Below are positions 1-8,290 of a stretch of DNA of 64,000 bases, piece after piece (position 1 is the stretch's first letter; each line of letters begins with the position of its first letter). Both the position numbers and the translations under genes were made by a program. The notes under the pieces are model-generated. The model was not told the origin of the DNA and ran no database searches. It saw only the letters and a list, made by a program, of their open reading frames with translations. The stretch comes from Clostridiales bacterium (GTDB taxonomy: Bacteria; Bacillota; Clostridia; Christensenellales; Aristaeellaceae): assembly GCA_012517815.1 (NCBI GenBank), contig JAAYUF010000147.1:1-64000 (forward strand), written 5' to 3'.

Positions 1-459
1 ATCAGCGCGCTGGACGTTTCGATTCAGGCGCAGGTGGTGGACCTCATGCGCGACCTTCAGCAGGAGACGGGTACGGCGTACCTCTTTATCGCTCACGACC
101 TTTCGATGGTCAAATACATCAGCGACCGCATCGGCGTGCTGCATATGGGCCATCTGGTGGAAACCGGCGCGAAGGACGAGATTTTCCACAACCCGATCCA
201 TCCCTATACGCAAAGCCTGCTGTCCGCCATTCCCCACCCCAACCCGGTCGTGGAAAAGAACCGGAAGGCCATGAGCTACGATTACCGGGAATATGGGGTG
301 GACTACACCAAAGGCACCGAGCATCTGGTCGGCGGCACGCACCGCGTGCTGGCGACCGACGAGGAGTTCGCCCGCTGGACCCGGCCGGAAGCGGCCATGA
401 GCGCGCGCTTCGCCGGACAGGGCGCTGCAGCGGACGGTGCGAACCTGCGCAAAGCTTAA
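1..459 (+). CDS. Oligopeptide/dipeptide ABC transporter ATP-binding protein, C-terminal part (OppF/DppF group)
   Basis: The window opens inside this gene, so only the last 152 residues are seen, in frame 1 with no start. They hold the D-loop (SALDVS), the H-switch (IAHDLSM) and the NPIHPYTQSLLSA stretch that marks the oligopeptide/dipeptide subfamily C-terminal domain. From family knowledge it would hydrolyse ATP at the inner face of the membrane to drive peptide import, with permeases and a binding protein that must lie to the left of the window. About 70 residues follow the HPYT motif, an ordinary tail for OppF-like proteins. OppF, DppF and NikE cannot be told apart from this fragment. A strong terminator hairpin begins 38 bases after the stop, so this is the last gene of its operon. 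Confidence 0.9.
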   Translation: MSALDVSIQAQVVDLMRDLQQETGTAYLFIAHDLSMVKYISDRIGVLHMGHLVETGAKDEIFHNPIHPYTQSLLSAIPHPNPVVEKNRKAMSYDYREYGVDYTKGTEHLVGGTHRVLATDEEFARWTRPEAAMSARFAGQGAAADGANLRKA

Positions 460-496
460 ATAAGATTTTTGCTGCATCCGATCATGGATATGATGA

Positions 497-535
497 AGCG
501 CCGCGGACGAGATTTCGTCCGCGGCGCTTTGCTAT
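497..535 (+). terminator. Intrinsic terminator after the peptide transporter gene
   Basis: A perfect 14-base stem (497-510 with 515-528) closes over the four-base loop GATT and is followed by a T-rich stretch (TTGCTATT). It lies 38 bases after the stop codon at 459, where an operon-ending terminator is expected. Confidence 0.85.
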
Positions 536-586
536 TACGGATTCGTTGAAAGCCCCTGATTATTACGGTTTTTTGAAAGCCTGTGA
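533..586. repeat. Two-copy imperfect tandem repeat
   Basis: Two adjacent units (533-560 and 561-586) share TATTACGG, TTGAAAGCC and TGAT in the same order with a few substitutions and a two-base length difference. It overlaps the tail of the terminator. No function can be assigned. Confidence 0.55.
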
Positions 587-729
587 TGCGACAGCCCGTA
601 TCAGTGGGTTGAAGATACCGGCCCGAAAAACAGCGGTTACACCGGCACGGCTTTTCACTGGTTCATGTCACGGTTTCGAATAGACATGTAACCGTGATGT
701 AACCCTCCTTCAGAAAGAACCACGCACCT

Positions 730-2637
730 TTATTCTTCATGACCGCTGCGGTGCACCACCACGGCGTCGGCATCGTACCGCCTGCCGAGCAGGTGGCTGG
801 CCTTGCGGTTTTCCACGGTATCAAACACAATGGAAAAATCGTAGTCCGGCGGGTATAGCTCGCTGGCGGGTACCAGCAGCTGAAGGCGCGTGTGCCTGAC
901 GGTCCGCTTTACGCCCTTGACCTGAACGATCACGTCGCCCAGCTCGTCCGCGGGGCGGTACACGATGCCCGTTTCTTTTTCAGGCAGGACGGCTACGCTG
1001 TCGCCCATGCTGAACTTCATCGCGGGATCGTTCCCGGCGCGTTCGGGCGGGAGCCTGATCAGCCTGCTCTTGGGCGCAGGCATCGGAGAGGCGGCGGTCT
1101 TCGCCGGCTCCTCCGCGCCGTACACCGCCCGATGGGCGCGCTCCAGCAGGTGCGGGGGAAGGCCGAGCCGCCGCGCGATGTGCAGGGCGCAGCTTTCCCC
1201 GGTCTTGCCCATTTCCAGCCGGTACAGCGGCGCCAGCGTTTCGGGGTCAAACGCCATGCGCGCCCCGATGATCCCCGGCGCGGTTTCCGTATAGGCTTTC
1301 ACCTGCGGGTAGTGCGTGGTCACCAGAAACATGCAACCCCGCTGGCGAAGCTCTTCCAGCACAGCGATCGCGATCCCCATGCCCTCGGCCGGATCGGTTC
1401 CGCTGCCAAGCTCGTCCAGCAACACCAGACTGTCCCGGCTCGCGCCGTGCAAAATGCGGATCACGTTGGTCATGTGACCGGAAAAGGTGGAAAGGTTCTG
1501 GGAAATGCTCTGGGCGTCCCCGATATCGCACCAGTACCCGTCGTGCATCGCAAAGGCGCTGCCTTCGCCGCAGGGCACGTGCAGCCCGCACTGCGCCATC
1601 AGCGACAGCAGCCCGACGGTTTTCAGCGCCACCGTTTTGCCGCCGGTGTTGGGCCCGGTAATGATCACGCCGTGCGCCGCATCGTCCATTTCGAAGTCCA
1701 GCGGTACGATGGCCTCGGGGTCCAAGAGCGGATGCCGGCCCTTTCGGATGCTTAGCCTGCGCTGCCCGTCGACGGGCACTTCGCGGGCCCTCATGGCTGC
1801 GCTCAGCTTTGCTTTGGCAAACAGCACGTCCAGCGTTTCCATGCAGGCCATGTTTCGCTCGATGCCCTCGGCCTGCGCAGCGACTTCGGCGCTCAGCGTG
1901 TACAGGACGCGGCGTACCTCGGCATCTTCCTCGATGGACAGCGCGGAGCGCTCCGCCTGCAGCGGCACGATCGCCGAGGGCTCCATGAACACGGTGCCGC
2001 CCGTATTGGAGGCATCCACGACCGAACCTCCAAACTGGTTTTGGAAACGCCGCTGTACCGGCAGCACAAACCGCCCGTTGCGCGTGGTGATGAAGCTGTC
2101 CGCCAGCAGCGTTTTCTTGCTTTGCAGAATCTGCGCGAGCTTTTCCCGGATGCGGCCTTCGGTAAACTCCAGCTTGCGGCGGATATTGCGAAGCTGCGGC
2201 GAAGCCTCGTCCAGCACGCGGTCCTCGGCAACGCTTGCTTCGATGCGATCCTGCAGCGCGGAGAGGTCCGTAAGGGTATACCGGTAGCTGGCGACTTCCG
2301 GGCTTTGGCTTTCGCCGCGCGCCAGATAGGCGCCGGTGCGGCGGCAGGCGGTGGCGAAGCGCGCCGTTTCGATCAGCTGATCGGGCGTGAGCATCGCGCC
2401 GATCCGCGCAAGGGACAGGCATTCTTCCAGCGAATGCATCATCGCCAGCGGTGGCGAACCGAGCGCGTCCAGCACCTGACGGGCCGCGGTGGTTTCCCGC
2501 ATGCGTCGGCGGCAATCCACTTCGCGCAGTGACGGTTCCAACTGGGCCAGCGTGTTCCTGGCGCGGTCGGAGACGGCGTAGGTTTGCAGCTGTTGTAAAA
2601 TCACAGGAAAATCCAAGGTAATCCAATCCGGATGCAT
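730..2637 (-). CDS. MutS2-like DNA-binding ATPase lacking the Smr domain
   Basis: MutS family ATPase of 635 residues. The N-terminal lever/clamp part reads like MutS2 (LREVDCRRRMRET, then RNGRFVLPV and TGGTVFMEP). The ATPase domain has Walker A GPNTGGKT near residue 328 and Walker B LLDELGSGTDP near 403-415, followed by TTHYPQVKAY. After the ATPase comes a KOW-like segment (FSMGDSVAVL) and then the protein ends. Usual MutS2 is about 780 residues and carries a C-terminal Smr nuclease domain, which is missing here. The start was set at ATG 2637 because AGGAGAG precedes it at good spacing; an upstream in-frame ATG at 2688 has no such site. Its promoter lies about 260 bases further upstream. Role by family: ribosome-collision rescue or anti-recombination; without Smr a non-cleaving role is inferred. 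Confidence 0.88.
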   Translation of the reverse strand: MHPDWITLDFPVILQQLQTYAVSDRARNTLAQLEPSLREVDCRRRMRETTAARQVLDALGSPPLAMMHSLEECLSLARIGAMLTPDQLIETARFATACRRTGAYLARGESQSPEVASYRYTLTDLSALQDRIEASVAEDRVLDEASPQLRNIRRKLEFTEGRIREKLAQILQSKKTLLADSFITTRNGRFVLPVQRRFQNQFGGSVVDASNTGGTVFMEPSAIVPLQAERSALSIEEDAEVRRVLYTLSAEVAAQAEGIERNMACMETLDVLFAKAKLSAAMRAREVPVDGQRRLSIRKGRHPLLDPEAIVPLDFEMDDAAHGVIITGPNTGGKTVALKTVGLLSLMAQCGLHVPCGEGSAFAMHDGYWCDIGDAQSISQNLSTFSGHMTNVIRILHGASRDSLVLLDELGSGTDPAEGMGIAIAVLEELRQRGCMFLVTTHYPQVKAYTETAPGIIGARMAFDPETLAPLYRLEMGKTGESCALHIARRLGLPPHLLERAHRAVYGAEEPAKTAASPMPAPKSRLIRLPPERAGNDPAMKFSMGDSVAVLPEKETGIVYRPADELGDVIVQVKGVKRTVRHTRLQLLVPASELYPPDYDFSIVFDTVENRKASHLLGRRYDADAVVVHRSGHEE

Positions 2638-2895
2638 AGCGAAGCTCTCCTCATGTCGAAATCTTTGATGGCTCTTGTTTTGCCGCATGAGCGAGAGGTG
2701 GAGCTATTTCGGCAGCGGACGCACAGGACCGTGATCCGTTCAGCATAAAGAAAGGAACAGAAAAAGGCTGTGCCGAACCGTACTGCTCGAAACTTGGCCG
2801 CACCGCAAACAGGCGATCATGCTGTCGCCTTACTTGCCGTGCCGGCGTTGCTCCTTACAGAACCGATTCCAAACACACACCTCCAAAATGAACTG
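2638..2895 (-). other. Long 5' leader of the mutS2-like gene
   Basis: About 260 bases separate the predicted transcription start (just below 2900) from the chosen start codon at 2637. I see no known riboswitch or T-box motif in it. It may hold a short reading frame or an unrecognised leader structure, but nothing specific can be supported. The stretch 2930-3090, between this promoter and the next gene, also shows no recognisable element. Confidence 0.4.
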
Positions 2896-2900
2896 ACCAC

Positions 2901-2929
2901 ACTTTACCATAAACGCGAAGCTGTGTCAA
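2901..2929 (-). promoter_or_regulatory. Sigma-A promoter for the mutS2-like gene
   Basis: On the minus strand TTGACA (2924-2929) and TAAAGT (2901-2906) are separated by 17 bases. This is a near-consensus housekeeping promoter pointing toward the gene at 2637. Confidence 0.75.
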
Positions 2930-3104
2930 TCCCGACTCGCAGGGAAACCGTGACGAGGAAACGAGCGTGCCCAACGTCTCCTTCGCGGCGGAATAGGCGA
3001 CGAAACCGCGTTTCCGTCATGGAAGCGCTCCATAACGGTTTAGAGCCCGCCTGTTTGGGGTATGGATCAAACGAGGTTTTTCACCAACGAAAGGAGCGGT
3101 TATT

Positions 3105-3524
3105 ATGGCCGTTAACGCATATCTCAACTTTGCAGGCAACTGCCGAGAGGCGGTCGCCTTCTATGCCGACGTATTCGGCGCGGAAACGCAACCCGTCATG
3201 ACGTACGGGGACGCCGCGCACGGCATGCCGGTGACGGACGAAGAAAAGAATCTGGTGATGCATACCGCGCTCACCGTCAAGGGAAGCACGCTGATGTTTT
3301 CGGACGTCACGAAAGCCTATCCCATCACGGTCGGCAACCAGATCAGCCTTGTGGTCACCAGCGACGATATTGATGACATCGAAGCGATGTTTCACCGGCT
3401 GGCCGAAGGTGGCACGGTGCTGATGCCGTTGCAGCGGACGTTCTGGAGCCAACGCTACGGCTATCTCGTGGATCGGTTCGGCATCGGCTGGCAAATCAGC
3501 CATGAAGCCCCGGTGGCTTCCTGA
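3105..3524 (+). CDS. VOC family protein (PhnB-like)
   Basis: Small protein of 139 residues with the vicinal-oxygen-chelate fold signature of the PhnB / 3-demethylubiquinone-like group: an N-terminal AYLNFAGNCREAVAFYADVFGAE strand-helix unit and the closing WSQRYGYLVDRFGIGWQIS segment. The start is supported by AAAGGAG 10 bases upstream. Members are small cytosolic proteins, often of unknown substrate, related to glyoxalase and fosfomycin-resistance proteins. It lies 50 bases before a two-domain relative and shares its motifs, which suggests duplication and co-expression. No metal-ligand set can be assigned with certainty, so catalytic activity is open. Confidence 0.88.
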   Translation: MAVNAYLNFAGNCREAVAFYADVFGAETQPVMTYGDAAHGMPVTDEEKNLVMHTALTVKGSTLMFSDVTKAYPITVGNQISLVVTSDDIDDIEAMFHRLAEGGTVLMPLQRTFWSQRYGYLVDRFGIGWQISHEAPVAS

Positions 3525-3574
3525 CAGGGTGCGCGTGCCGGCTTGACGCCGGAACGCGCAGAAAGGGATTTCAT

Positions 3575-4459
3575 ATGGAACGCATCGTACCCCATCTATG
3601 GTTTGATCGCGAGGCCAGAGAAGCGGCCGAGTTTTATACGACGCTGTTTGAGAACTCCGGCGTAACCCGAGTGGAAACGATTCACGACACCCCCTCCGGC
3701 GACGCGGAAACGGTCGCTTTCACGCTGGCCGGGCAGCCTTTCGAGGCTATCAGCGCCGGGCCGGTCTTTCACATCAATCCGTCGATTTCTCTTATGGCGC
3801 ACTGTGATACCCGGGAGGAAGTCGACCGGCTCTGGCAGGCGCTCGCCAACGGCGGCGAAGTGATGATGCCGCTGGACGCCTACCCCTTCAACGCCCATTA
3901 CGGCTGGATTCAGGATCGCTACGGGCTTTCCTGGCAGCTGATGTTTTCGCCCGAACGCGGCGAAGAGCCCAAAATCGTACCTTCGATGCTGTTTTCCGGC
4001 ACGGTCAACGGCAAGGCGGAGGATGCCGCGCGCTACTATACGGAAGTCTTTCCCCTCTCCAGCGTGGATCTGATCAGCCGCTACGCCCAAGGGGAAGCGC
4101 AATCCGATCTGGCCAGGGTCAATTACGTGGGTTTCCATCTGGCGGGGCAGCCCTTCGTCGCGATGGACAACGGCTTTGACGTGGAGTACACCTTTACTGA
4201 AGCGTTTTCGCTGATCGTCTACTGCGAAAGCCAGGATGAGATCGACGAATACTGGCAGAAGCTCTCGCATGCGCCCGAGGCGGAAGCGTGCGGCTGGGTC
4301 AGGGACCGGTTCGGGGTATCGTGGCAGATCATCCCCACAGCCATGGAAAAGCTGATGAACACCGGCGACGAAGCGGCCAACGGGCGCGTGGTTCAGGCCA
4401 TGCTCGGGATGAAGAAACTGGACATCCAGGCGTTGCAGGACGCCTACGACGGGCGCTGA
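3575..4459 (+). CDS. Two-domain VOC family protein (3-demethylubiquinone methyltransferase-like fold)
   Basis: Protein of 294 residues containing two tandem VOC/PhnB-like domains. The first (about 1-130) opens with IVPHLWFDREAREAAEFY and closes with YGWIQDRYGLSWQL. The second (about 137-265) opens with IVPSMLFSG and AEDAARYYTEVF and closes with CGWVRDRFGVSWQI. A helical tail (VVQAMLGMKKLDIQALQDAY) is typical of the family. The repeated WxxDRxGxSWQ signature shows internal duplication. AGAAAGGGA precedes the start. It sits between a single-domain relative and an SRPBCC protein on the same strand, a frequent grouping of small proteins of unknown substrate. The ubiquinone-methyltransferase name is only a fold label; no methyltransferase motif is present. 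Confidence 0.88.
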   Translation: MERIVPHLWFDREAREAAEFYTTLFENSGVTRVETIHDTPSGDAETVAFTLAGQPFEAISAGPVFHINPSISLMAHCDTREEVDRLWQALANGGEVMMPLDAYPFNAHYGWIQDRYGLSWQLMFSPERGEEPKIVPSMLFSGTVNGKAEDAARYYTEVFPLSSVDLISRYAQGEAQSDLARVNYVGFHLAGQPFVAMDNGFDVEYTFTEAFSLIVYCESQDEIDEYWQKLSHAPEAEACGWVRDRFGVSWQIIPTAMEKLMNTGDEAANGRVVQAMLGMKKLDIQALQDAYDGR

Positions 4460-4490
4460 CCGCCGTACCCACCGCAGAGAGGGGAGCCTC

Positions 4491-4904
4491 ATGAAAACCA
4501 CCGTAACCGCCCGAATCCGCGCGCCGCTGGCACGCGTATGGGCATATTGGACCTTACCCGAACACGTCCGGCAATGGAACAGCGCGTCGGACGACTGGCA
4601 TACGCCAACTGCGACCAGCGACCTGAGACCGGGCGGCACATTCGTCTACCGCATGGAATCCCGGGACGGCAAAGCCGGTTTCGACTTTTCCGGCGTATAT
4701 GAAACCGTGGAAGCGATGCGAGCCCTCAGCTACCGGCTGGAGGACGACCGGCGCGTTACCGTAGGTTTTCAGGAAGCGGATGGTGAAGTCGTCGTCACGG
4801 AAACCTTCGATACCGAGCAGCTCAACACCGCGGAGCGGCAGCGCGAAGGCTGGCAGGCCATTTTGGATCATTTCAAACGGTATGTGGAAGAAAGCGCGGG
4901 ATAA
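4491..4904 (+). CDS. SRPBCC (START-like, AHSA1-type) protein
   Basis: Protein of 137 residues with the AHSA1/START-like layout: an N-terminal beta strand (TTVTARIRAPLARVWAYWT), an EHVRQWNSAS segment, a central GGTFVYRMESRDG strand pair and a C-terminal helix (EGWQAILDHFKRYVEE). Such proteins bind small hydrophobic ligands in a helix-grip pocket; the ligand is unknown. The start follows AGAGAGGGGAG with good spacing, 31 bases after the upstream VOC gene stop, so the three genes at 3105-4904 probably form one unit. No signal peptide or membrane segment is present. Confidence 0.85.
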   Translation: MKTTVTARIRAPLARVWAYWTLPEHVRQWNSASDDWHTPTATSDLRPGGTFVYRMESRDGKAGFDFSGVYETVEAMRALSYRLEDDRRVTVGFQEADGEVVVTETFDTEQLNTAERQREGWQAILDHFKRYVEESAG

Positions 4905-5166
4905 CCGTCCCCGCCTTGTGCAACGGCAGCGCCTTCCTCGGCAGGCATACGCCGCCGCCCGAGGACCGTCCCGCGCGCGATGCGGGGGTACGGTCTCAGG
5001 CTGCGGCGGCCTTGCGGCGCGCGGCGAAGCCGGACAGGAAGAAAAAGGCAAGCCTGCCAACGTAAACCCGACGCCCGATCCGGGCGGCGACGCCTGCCAG
5101 CCTGTCGCAAGGTTCGCCTGTTCCGCGCGGTCACGCGAACAAAGCCAGCGCCTTTCCGTTTCCCCC
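4905..5166. other. Intergenic stretch with no recognised gene
   Basis: G+C-rich spacer between the SRPBCC gene and the promoter of the signal peptidase operon. GACCGT (4966-) can pair with ACGGTC (to 4996) around an inner CCCGC/GCGGG pair, but no T-run follows. No coding sequence with a ribosome site is visible. Confidence 0.4.
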
Positions 5167-5195
5167 TGTTCCGGCGCGGCATTTCATGTTACAAT
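5167..5195 (+). promoter_or_regulatory. Extended -10 promoter of the signal peptidase operon
   Basis: TGT-TACAAT (5187-5195) is an extended -10 element. The -35 position (5167-5172, TGTTCC, spacer 17) is poor, as is common for extended -10 promoters. Transcription would start near 5202, some 20 bases before the start codon at 5222. A GAGGG ribosome site lies between. Confidence 0.55.
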
Positions 5196-5221
5196 GAGGA
5201 AAACCGTTAGAGGGATGTAGC

Positions 5222-5761
5222 ATGCAAAGCAGAAGCGATCGGTACACCACGCGGGAAGAGGTCGAGGCGCTGCTTGCGCAGACGCGGGAAAACGCCGGCA
5301 AGCGCGGCGCCAAAAAAACGCCGGTGCCGCACAAGCGCTCGCCCTGGCGCTTGGTTCGGCGTATCGTCTACGGGTTGGTGATTGCCGCGCTGCTGCTGAT
5401 GCTGGGCAAGGTGTGGTACGCGCGCCTCAACGGGCAGGTACCCAGCCTGTTTGGGTATCAGCTCTACGTGGTCGAAACGGGCAGCATGATCCCCACGCTC
5501 CCAATCGGCAGCAACATTCTGGTACGGGAACTGGGACCGGAGGATACGCTGCAGGCGGGGGACGTAATCACCTACGACCACGGCACGGCCGCGGTGACGC
5601 ACCGCATCGTCGAACTGGTGACGGGGGACGACGGCATTGTGCGCTACCAGACCAAAGGCGACAATCCGGAGAACTCACCCGACCCGTGGCTGGTCAACCG
5701 GGACGAAATCCGCGGGGTCGTAATCTGGCATTTTGCGTGGTCGCAGCTGATTGGCCAATAG
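5222..5761 (+). CDS. SipW/ER-type signal peptidase I
   Basis: Membrane-bound signal peptidase of 179 residues. A charged cytoplasmic N-terminus of about 44 residues leads to one membrane segment (about 48-66, IVYGLVIAALLLMLGKVWY). The catalytic domain has Ser88 in ETGSMIP, His127 in VTHRIVE and Asp147 in TKGDNP, the Ser/His/Asp arrangement of the SipW (archaeal/ER-like) class rather than the usual bacterial Ser/Lys type. SipW enzymes cleave TasA/CalY-type precursors. The protein ends shortly after GVVIWHF with no second membrane segment, unlike many relatives. Its stop is 14 bases before the next gene, and four predicted substrates are encoded from 8500 on, so it is very probably their processing enzyme. 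Confidence 0.92.
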   Translation: MQSRSDRYTTREEVEALLAQTRENAGKRGAKKTPVPHKRSPWRLVRRIVYGLVIAALLLMLGKVWYARLNGQVPSLFGYQLYVVETGSMIPTLPIGSNILVRELGPEDTLQAGDVITYDHGTAAVTHRIVELVTGDDGIVRYQTKGDNPENSPDPWLVNRDEIRGVVIWHFAWSQLIGQ

Positions 5762-5775
5762 GGAGTGGGCAGGGT

Positions 5776-6771
5776 ATGAAGCACAGAAAACCCGGCGGTT
5801 ACTCGGAACCGTCGCCGGCAACCTATATCGTGCAGGCTTCCGGGCTGACCTCCCGCGAGGTGTACCAGTACGCCGACGGCCGGCAGGAGAGCGTGCTGCG
5901 CGGCGTCTATCTGGAAATCCGGCGCGGGGAGTGCTGGGGCGTTATCGGCAACGAAGCGTTCGAGCTGGAACTGCTGACCCAGATCATCGGCAACGTGCGC
6001 CCCTACGGCAGCGGCCGCTGCGTGCTGGTGGAGCGCGGCATGATGCGCAAGAAACGCCGGATCCTGCCGCACGTGTTCTACATTTCCGGCGGGGATACCG
6101 TGCCCGGCAACCTCAACACGCTGGAGTACCTGATGTATGTGACGGCGCATTTTGATACGCCGGGCTGCGAGCGGCAGGTTGCCATTCTGGAAATGCTGTT
6201 ACAGACGGAGCTATATCACCTTACGCTGGTACCCATTAAATACCTCTCCGCCGCGGAAAAGGCGGTGGTCTGCCTGCTAGCGGCCGGGCTTAGTCGCGCG
6301 CTGCTGGTGATTTTTTCGGTGCCGGAGCTAAGCTTCGACCCGAAACTGTCCAAGGGGATCCGCCATATCGCGAACCGAATCGCCGGACGCGGCGGCGCGC
6401 TGCTGATCGCCTCGCGGGACTGCGACATGGCGCAGACCGCCTGCGACCATGCCGCGTTCCTGATCAACGGCAAGCTGACCCAGCGCGGAACCATGGACGA
6501 GCTGCTGACCTACCTGGACCGCCGCGCGTATATTCTGGAAAACGAAACGCCGGAGGCGCTGGCCGGCGCGCTTGGGCGTGTGCGGCCGGATTGGATTTTA
6601 CGCGTGTTTGAACGGGAAGTTCATGTGTACAGCCAAAACACGGAAAAGGTTGCCGAAACCGAAATGCTCGACGCGCTGCTGGCCGCGGGGCAGACGGTGG
6701 ACGCGCTGCAGACGAGCAAACGCACGCTGAAAAACGCGTACCGGGAGGTGCTGGCGGGCCATGCTTTATGA
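5776..6771 (+). CDS. Degenerate ABC-transporter ATPase-like protein (pseudo-ATPase)
   Basis: Protein of 331 residues that follows the ABC ATPase pattern from end to end but lacks its working residues. The A-loop/strand region SVLRGVYLEIRRGECWGVIG (39-58) is intact. Where Walker A should be (58-66) it reads GNEAFELEL, so the P-loop Lys is Leu. The Q-loop position has Ser (FYIS, 101-104). The signature LSGGQ is LSAAE (157-161). The Walker B Asp and catalytic Glu are Ser181 and Val182 (IFSVPELSFDP), and the H-loop His is Arg214 (IASRD). FLINGK and RGTMDEL after it are normal. ATP hydrolysis is therefore very unlikely. The frame is uninterrupted, the start ATG 5776 follows AGTGGGCAGGG, and the 3' end overlaps the next gene by 11 bases, so the gene appears functional. 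Inferred role: structural partner of the permease-like protein encoded next. Confidence 0.85.
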   Translation: MKHRKPGGYSEPSPATYIVQASGLTSREVYQYADGRQESVLRGVYLEIRRGECWGVIGNEAFELELLTQIIGNVRPYGSGRCVLVERGMMRKKRRILPHVFYISGGDTVPGNLNTLEYLMYVTAHFDTPGCERQVAILEMLLQTELYHLTLVPIKYLSAAEKAVVCLLAAGLSRALLVIFSVPELSFDPKLSKGIRHIANRIAGRGGALLIASRDCDMAQTACDHAAFLINGKLTQRGTMDELLTYLDRRAYILENETPEALAGALGRVRPDWILRVFEREVHVYSQNTEKVAETEMLDALLAAGQTVDALQTSKRTLKNAYREVLAGHAL

Positions 6772-8224
6772 TACGACGTTTATCAGCAAGGAGTTTCGCA
6801 GCGTTTACACCCAGCAGGGTTTTTCCCGCAACCGTCAGTTCTCCATGGGCATCTTTCTGGGCTTGCTGACCTTTGCCGTCTATTTCAGCCTCCAAACCCT
6901 CAAGGAGAGCGTGATCAACGACGTCGCGCCCTACCTGCTGCTGCCCAGCTACTTTTCGACGCTGTACATCTATCTGCTGGTGTCGCTGGTCTTCAACATC
7001 GTGCTGTTTATCGTCAACTACGAGTACATGACGCTGATCGAGGTCATGCAAAACCGCTGGTATGCGCTGGTACAGCTGGGCTACAGCCCGGCCAAGCTGA
7101 TCGGCGGGAAGATCGTCGCGCGCATCCTGGCGCAGGCCGGCATCTATACCGTCGGCTACATCGCGACCATCTTCCTGTCCTCGTTTCTCAAGTTCCCGCT
7201 GGTACTGGACTATATCGGCACCATGTACATCATGGGATTGGTGGATATCGTGCTGCTTGCCGTTGTTTCGCTGGCGGTGTCGCTGTTTTTAAAGGATGTG
7301 TTCAACGCCCGTTATGTGGTCGGCATGCTGGCGTTGGGGATCATCGGCTTTAAGCTGCTGACGCGTTATTTCACCATCCTGACCGACCGCACGCTGATGA
7401 ATAACCTCGAGAACTTCTTTGACATCACGCAAACCGTGTATATGTTTGTCGCGGCCGGCATCATCGCAGGCAGCATCGCCGTCTGTCTGGCACGAGGCAC
7501 GCGGCTTGCGAAGGTTTATAACCCGCCGCTGCTGAAAACCCTGCCGACCCTGACGAACAAGCCCGAAGGCACGGTCGTGCTGGGAAGCCCGAGCGACGGG
7601 AGGAAGCGCTCGCGCATTCTGGAGGCGCAGGCAACGCCGGTGCAGCGGAAGAAGCCGTGGAATCTCGCGGCGATCATCACGAGTGTCCTGGTGATCGCCT
7701 CCATCACGGGCATGCTGCTGCTCAATATCGTGGTGCTGGCGTTCGGCTACGCCTCCCCGGAGAAGGAAACCTCCATCTACGGCATTATCCCGTATGTGTT
7801 CCAGTCCTATACCATGGAGCCGGAGATTATGTACAACGATGTGGCGTTTTTTCGCAAGGTGGATGCGCAGGCGGAACTCAAGGTGGGGGACGTGCTGCTT
7901 TTCAAGGATGCCGCAGGCGGCGTGAATGTGGGTAGCCTGATTGAATTTGTAACCGATGATGTAACCGGCAAACAGACCGGCGCACTCAAAACGGATATCA
8001 CCAATTATATGGACGAGCGCTACAAGGGCATGGCCGAACAGACGGTCAACCGCGATCAGGTCTATGGGGTGCACGTGGACAACAACCGTTGGTTTGGTGC
8101 GGTGATTCTCTTTGCCAACACCATTCTTGGGCGTCTGGTGCTGCTCCTGATTCCGACTTTCCTCATCTTCTTCTATGAGCCGATTGTGGATTTCTTCCGT
8201 TCCATCACCAAGGAAAAGGACTGA
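6761..8224 (+). CDS. ABC-2-like permease fused to an inactive signal-peptidase-like domain
   Basis: Integral membrane protein of 487 residues in two parts. The N-terminal half has about six hydrophobic segments (near 28-47, 62-85, 115-142, 150-178, 183-200, 225-245) and a GYSPAKLIGGKI loop, resembling an ABC-2 permease. After a polar linker, a membrane segment (about 302-328) introduces a domain that aligns with SipW: Thr351 in SYTMEPEI where the nucleophilic Ser should be, LKVGDVLLFKD like the SipW QAGDVITYD, Gly391 in place of the catalytic His, but the Asp of the KTD stretch kept. A final membrane segment (about 455-478) ends the protein. Peptidase activity is thus unlikely. It overlaps the pseudo-ATPase gene by 11 bases, indicating translational coupling. 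Inferred role: membrane platform for secretion, holding or assembly of the TasA-like proteins encoded downstream. Confidence 0.82.
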   Translation: MLYDTTFISKEFRSVYTQQGFSRNRQFSMGIFLGLLTFAVYFSLQTLKESVINDVAPYLLLPSYFSTLYIYLLVSLVFNIVLFIVNYEYMTLIEVMQNRWYALVQLGYSPAKLIGGKIVARILAQAGIYTVGYIATIFLSSFLKFPLVLDYIGTMYIMGLVDIVLLAVVSLAVSLFLKDVFNARYVVGMLALGIIGFKLLTRYFTILTDRTLMNNLENFFDITQTVYMFVAAGIIAGSIAVCLARGTRLAKVYNPPLLKTLPTLTNKPEGTVVLGSPSDGRKRSRILEAQATPVQRKKPWNLAAIITSVLVIASITGMLLLNIVVLAFGYASPEKETSIYGIIPYVFQSYTMEPEIMYNDVAFFRKVDAQAELKVGDVLLFKDAAGGVNVGSLIEFVTDDVTGKQTGALKTDITNYMDERYKGMAEQTVNRDQVYGVHVDNNRWFGAVILFANTILGRLVLLLIPTFLIFFYEPIVDFFRSITKEKD

Positions 8225-8290
8225 CGGACGCGATCAGGCAGCCCAAAAAAGTTACACGGAAGTTACACAAAAATTTTTTTACAGAGGGTA

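Noticed and set aside
3105-4459. VOC proteins as ubiquinone-biosynthesis methyltransferases
   Set aside because: The family label comes from an old annotation; no methyltransferase motif is present and the organism type makes ubiquinone synthesis unlikely.
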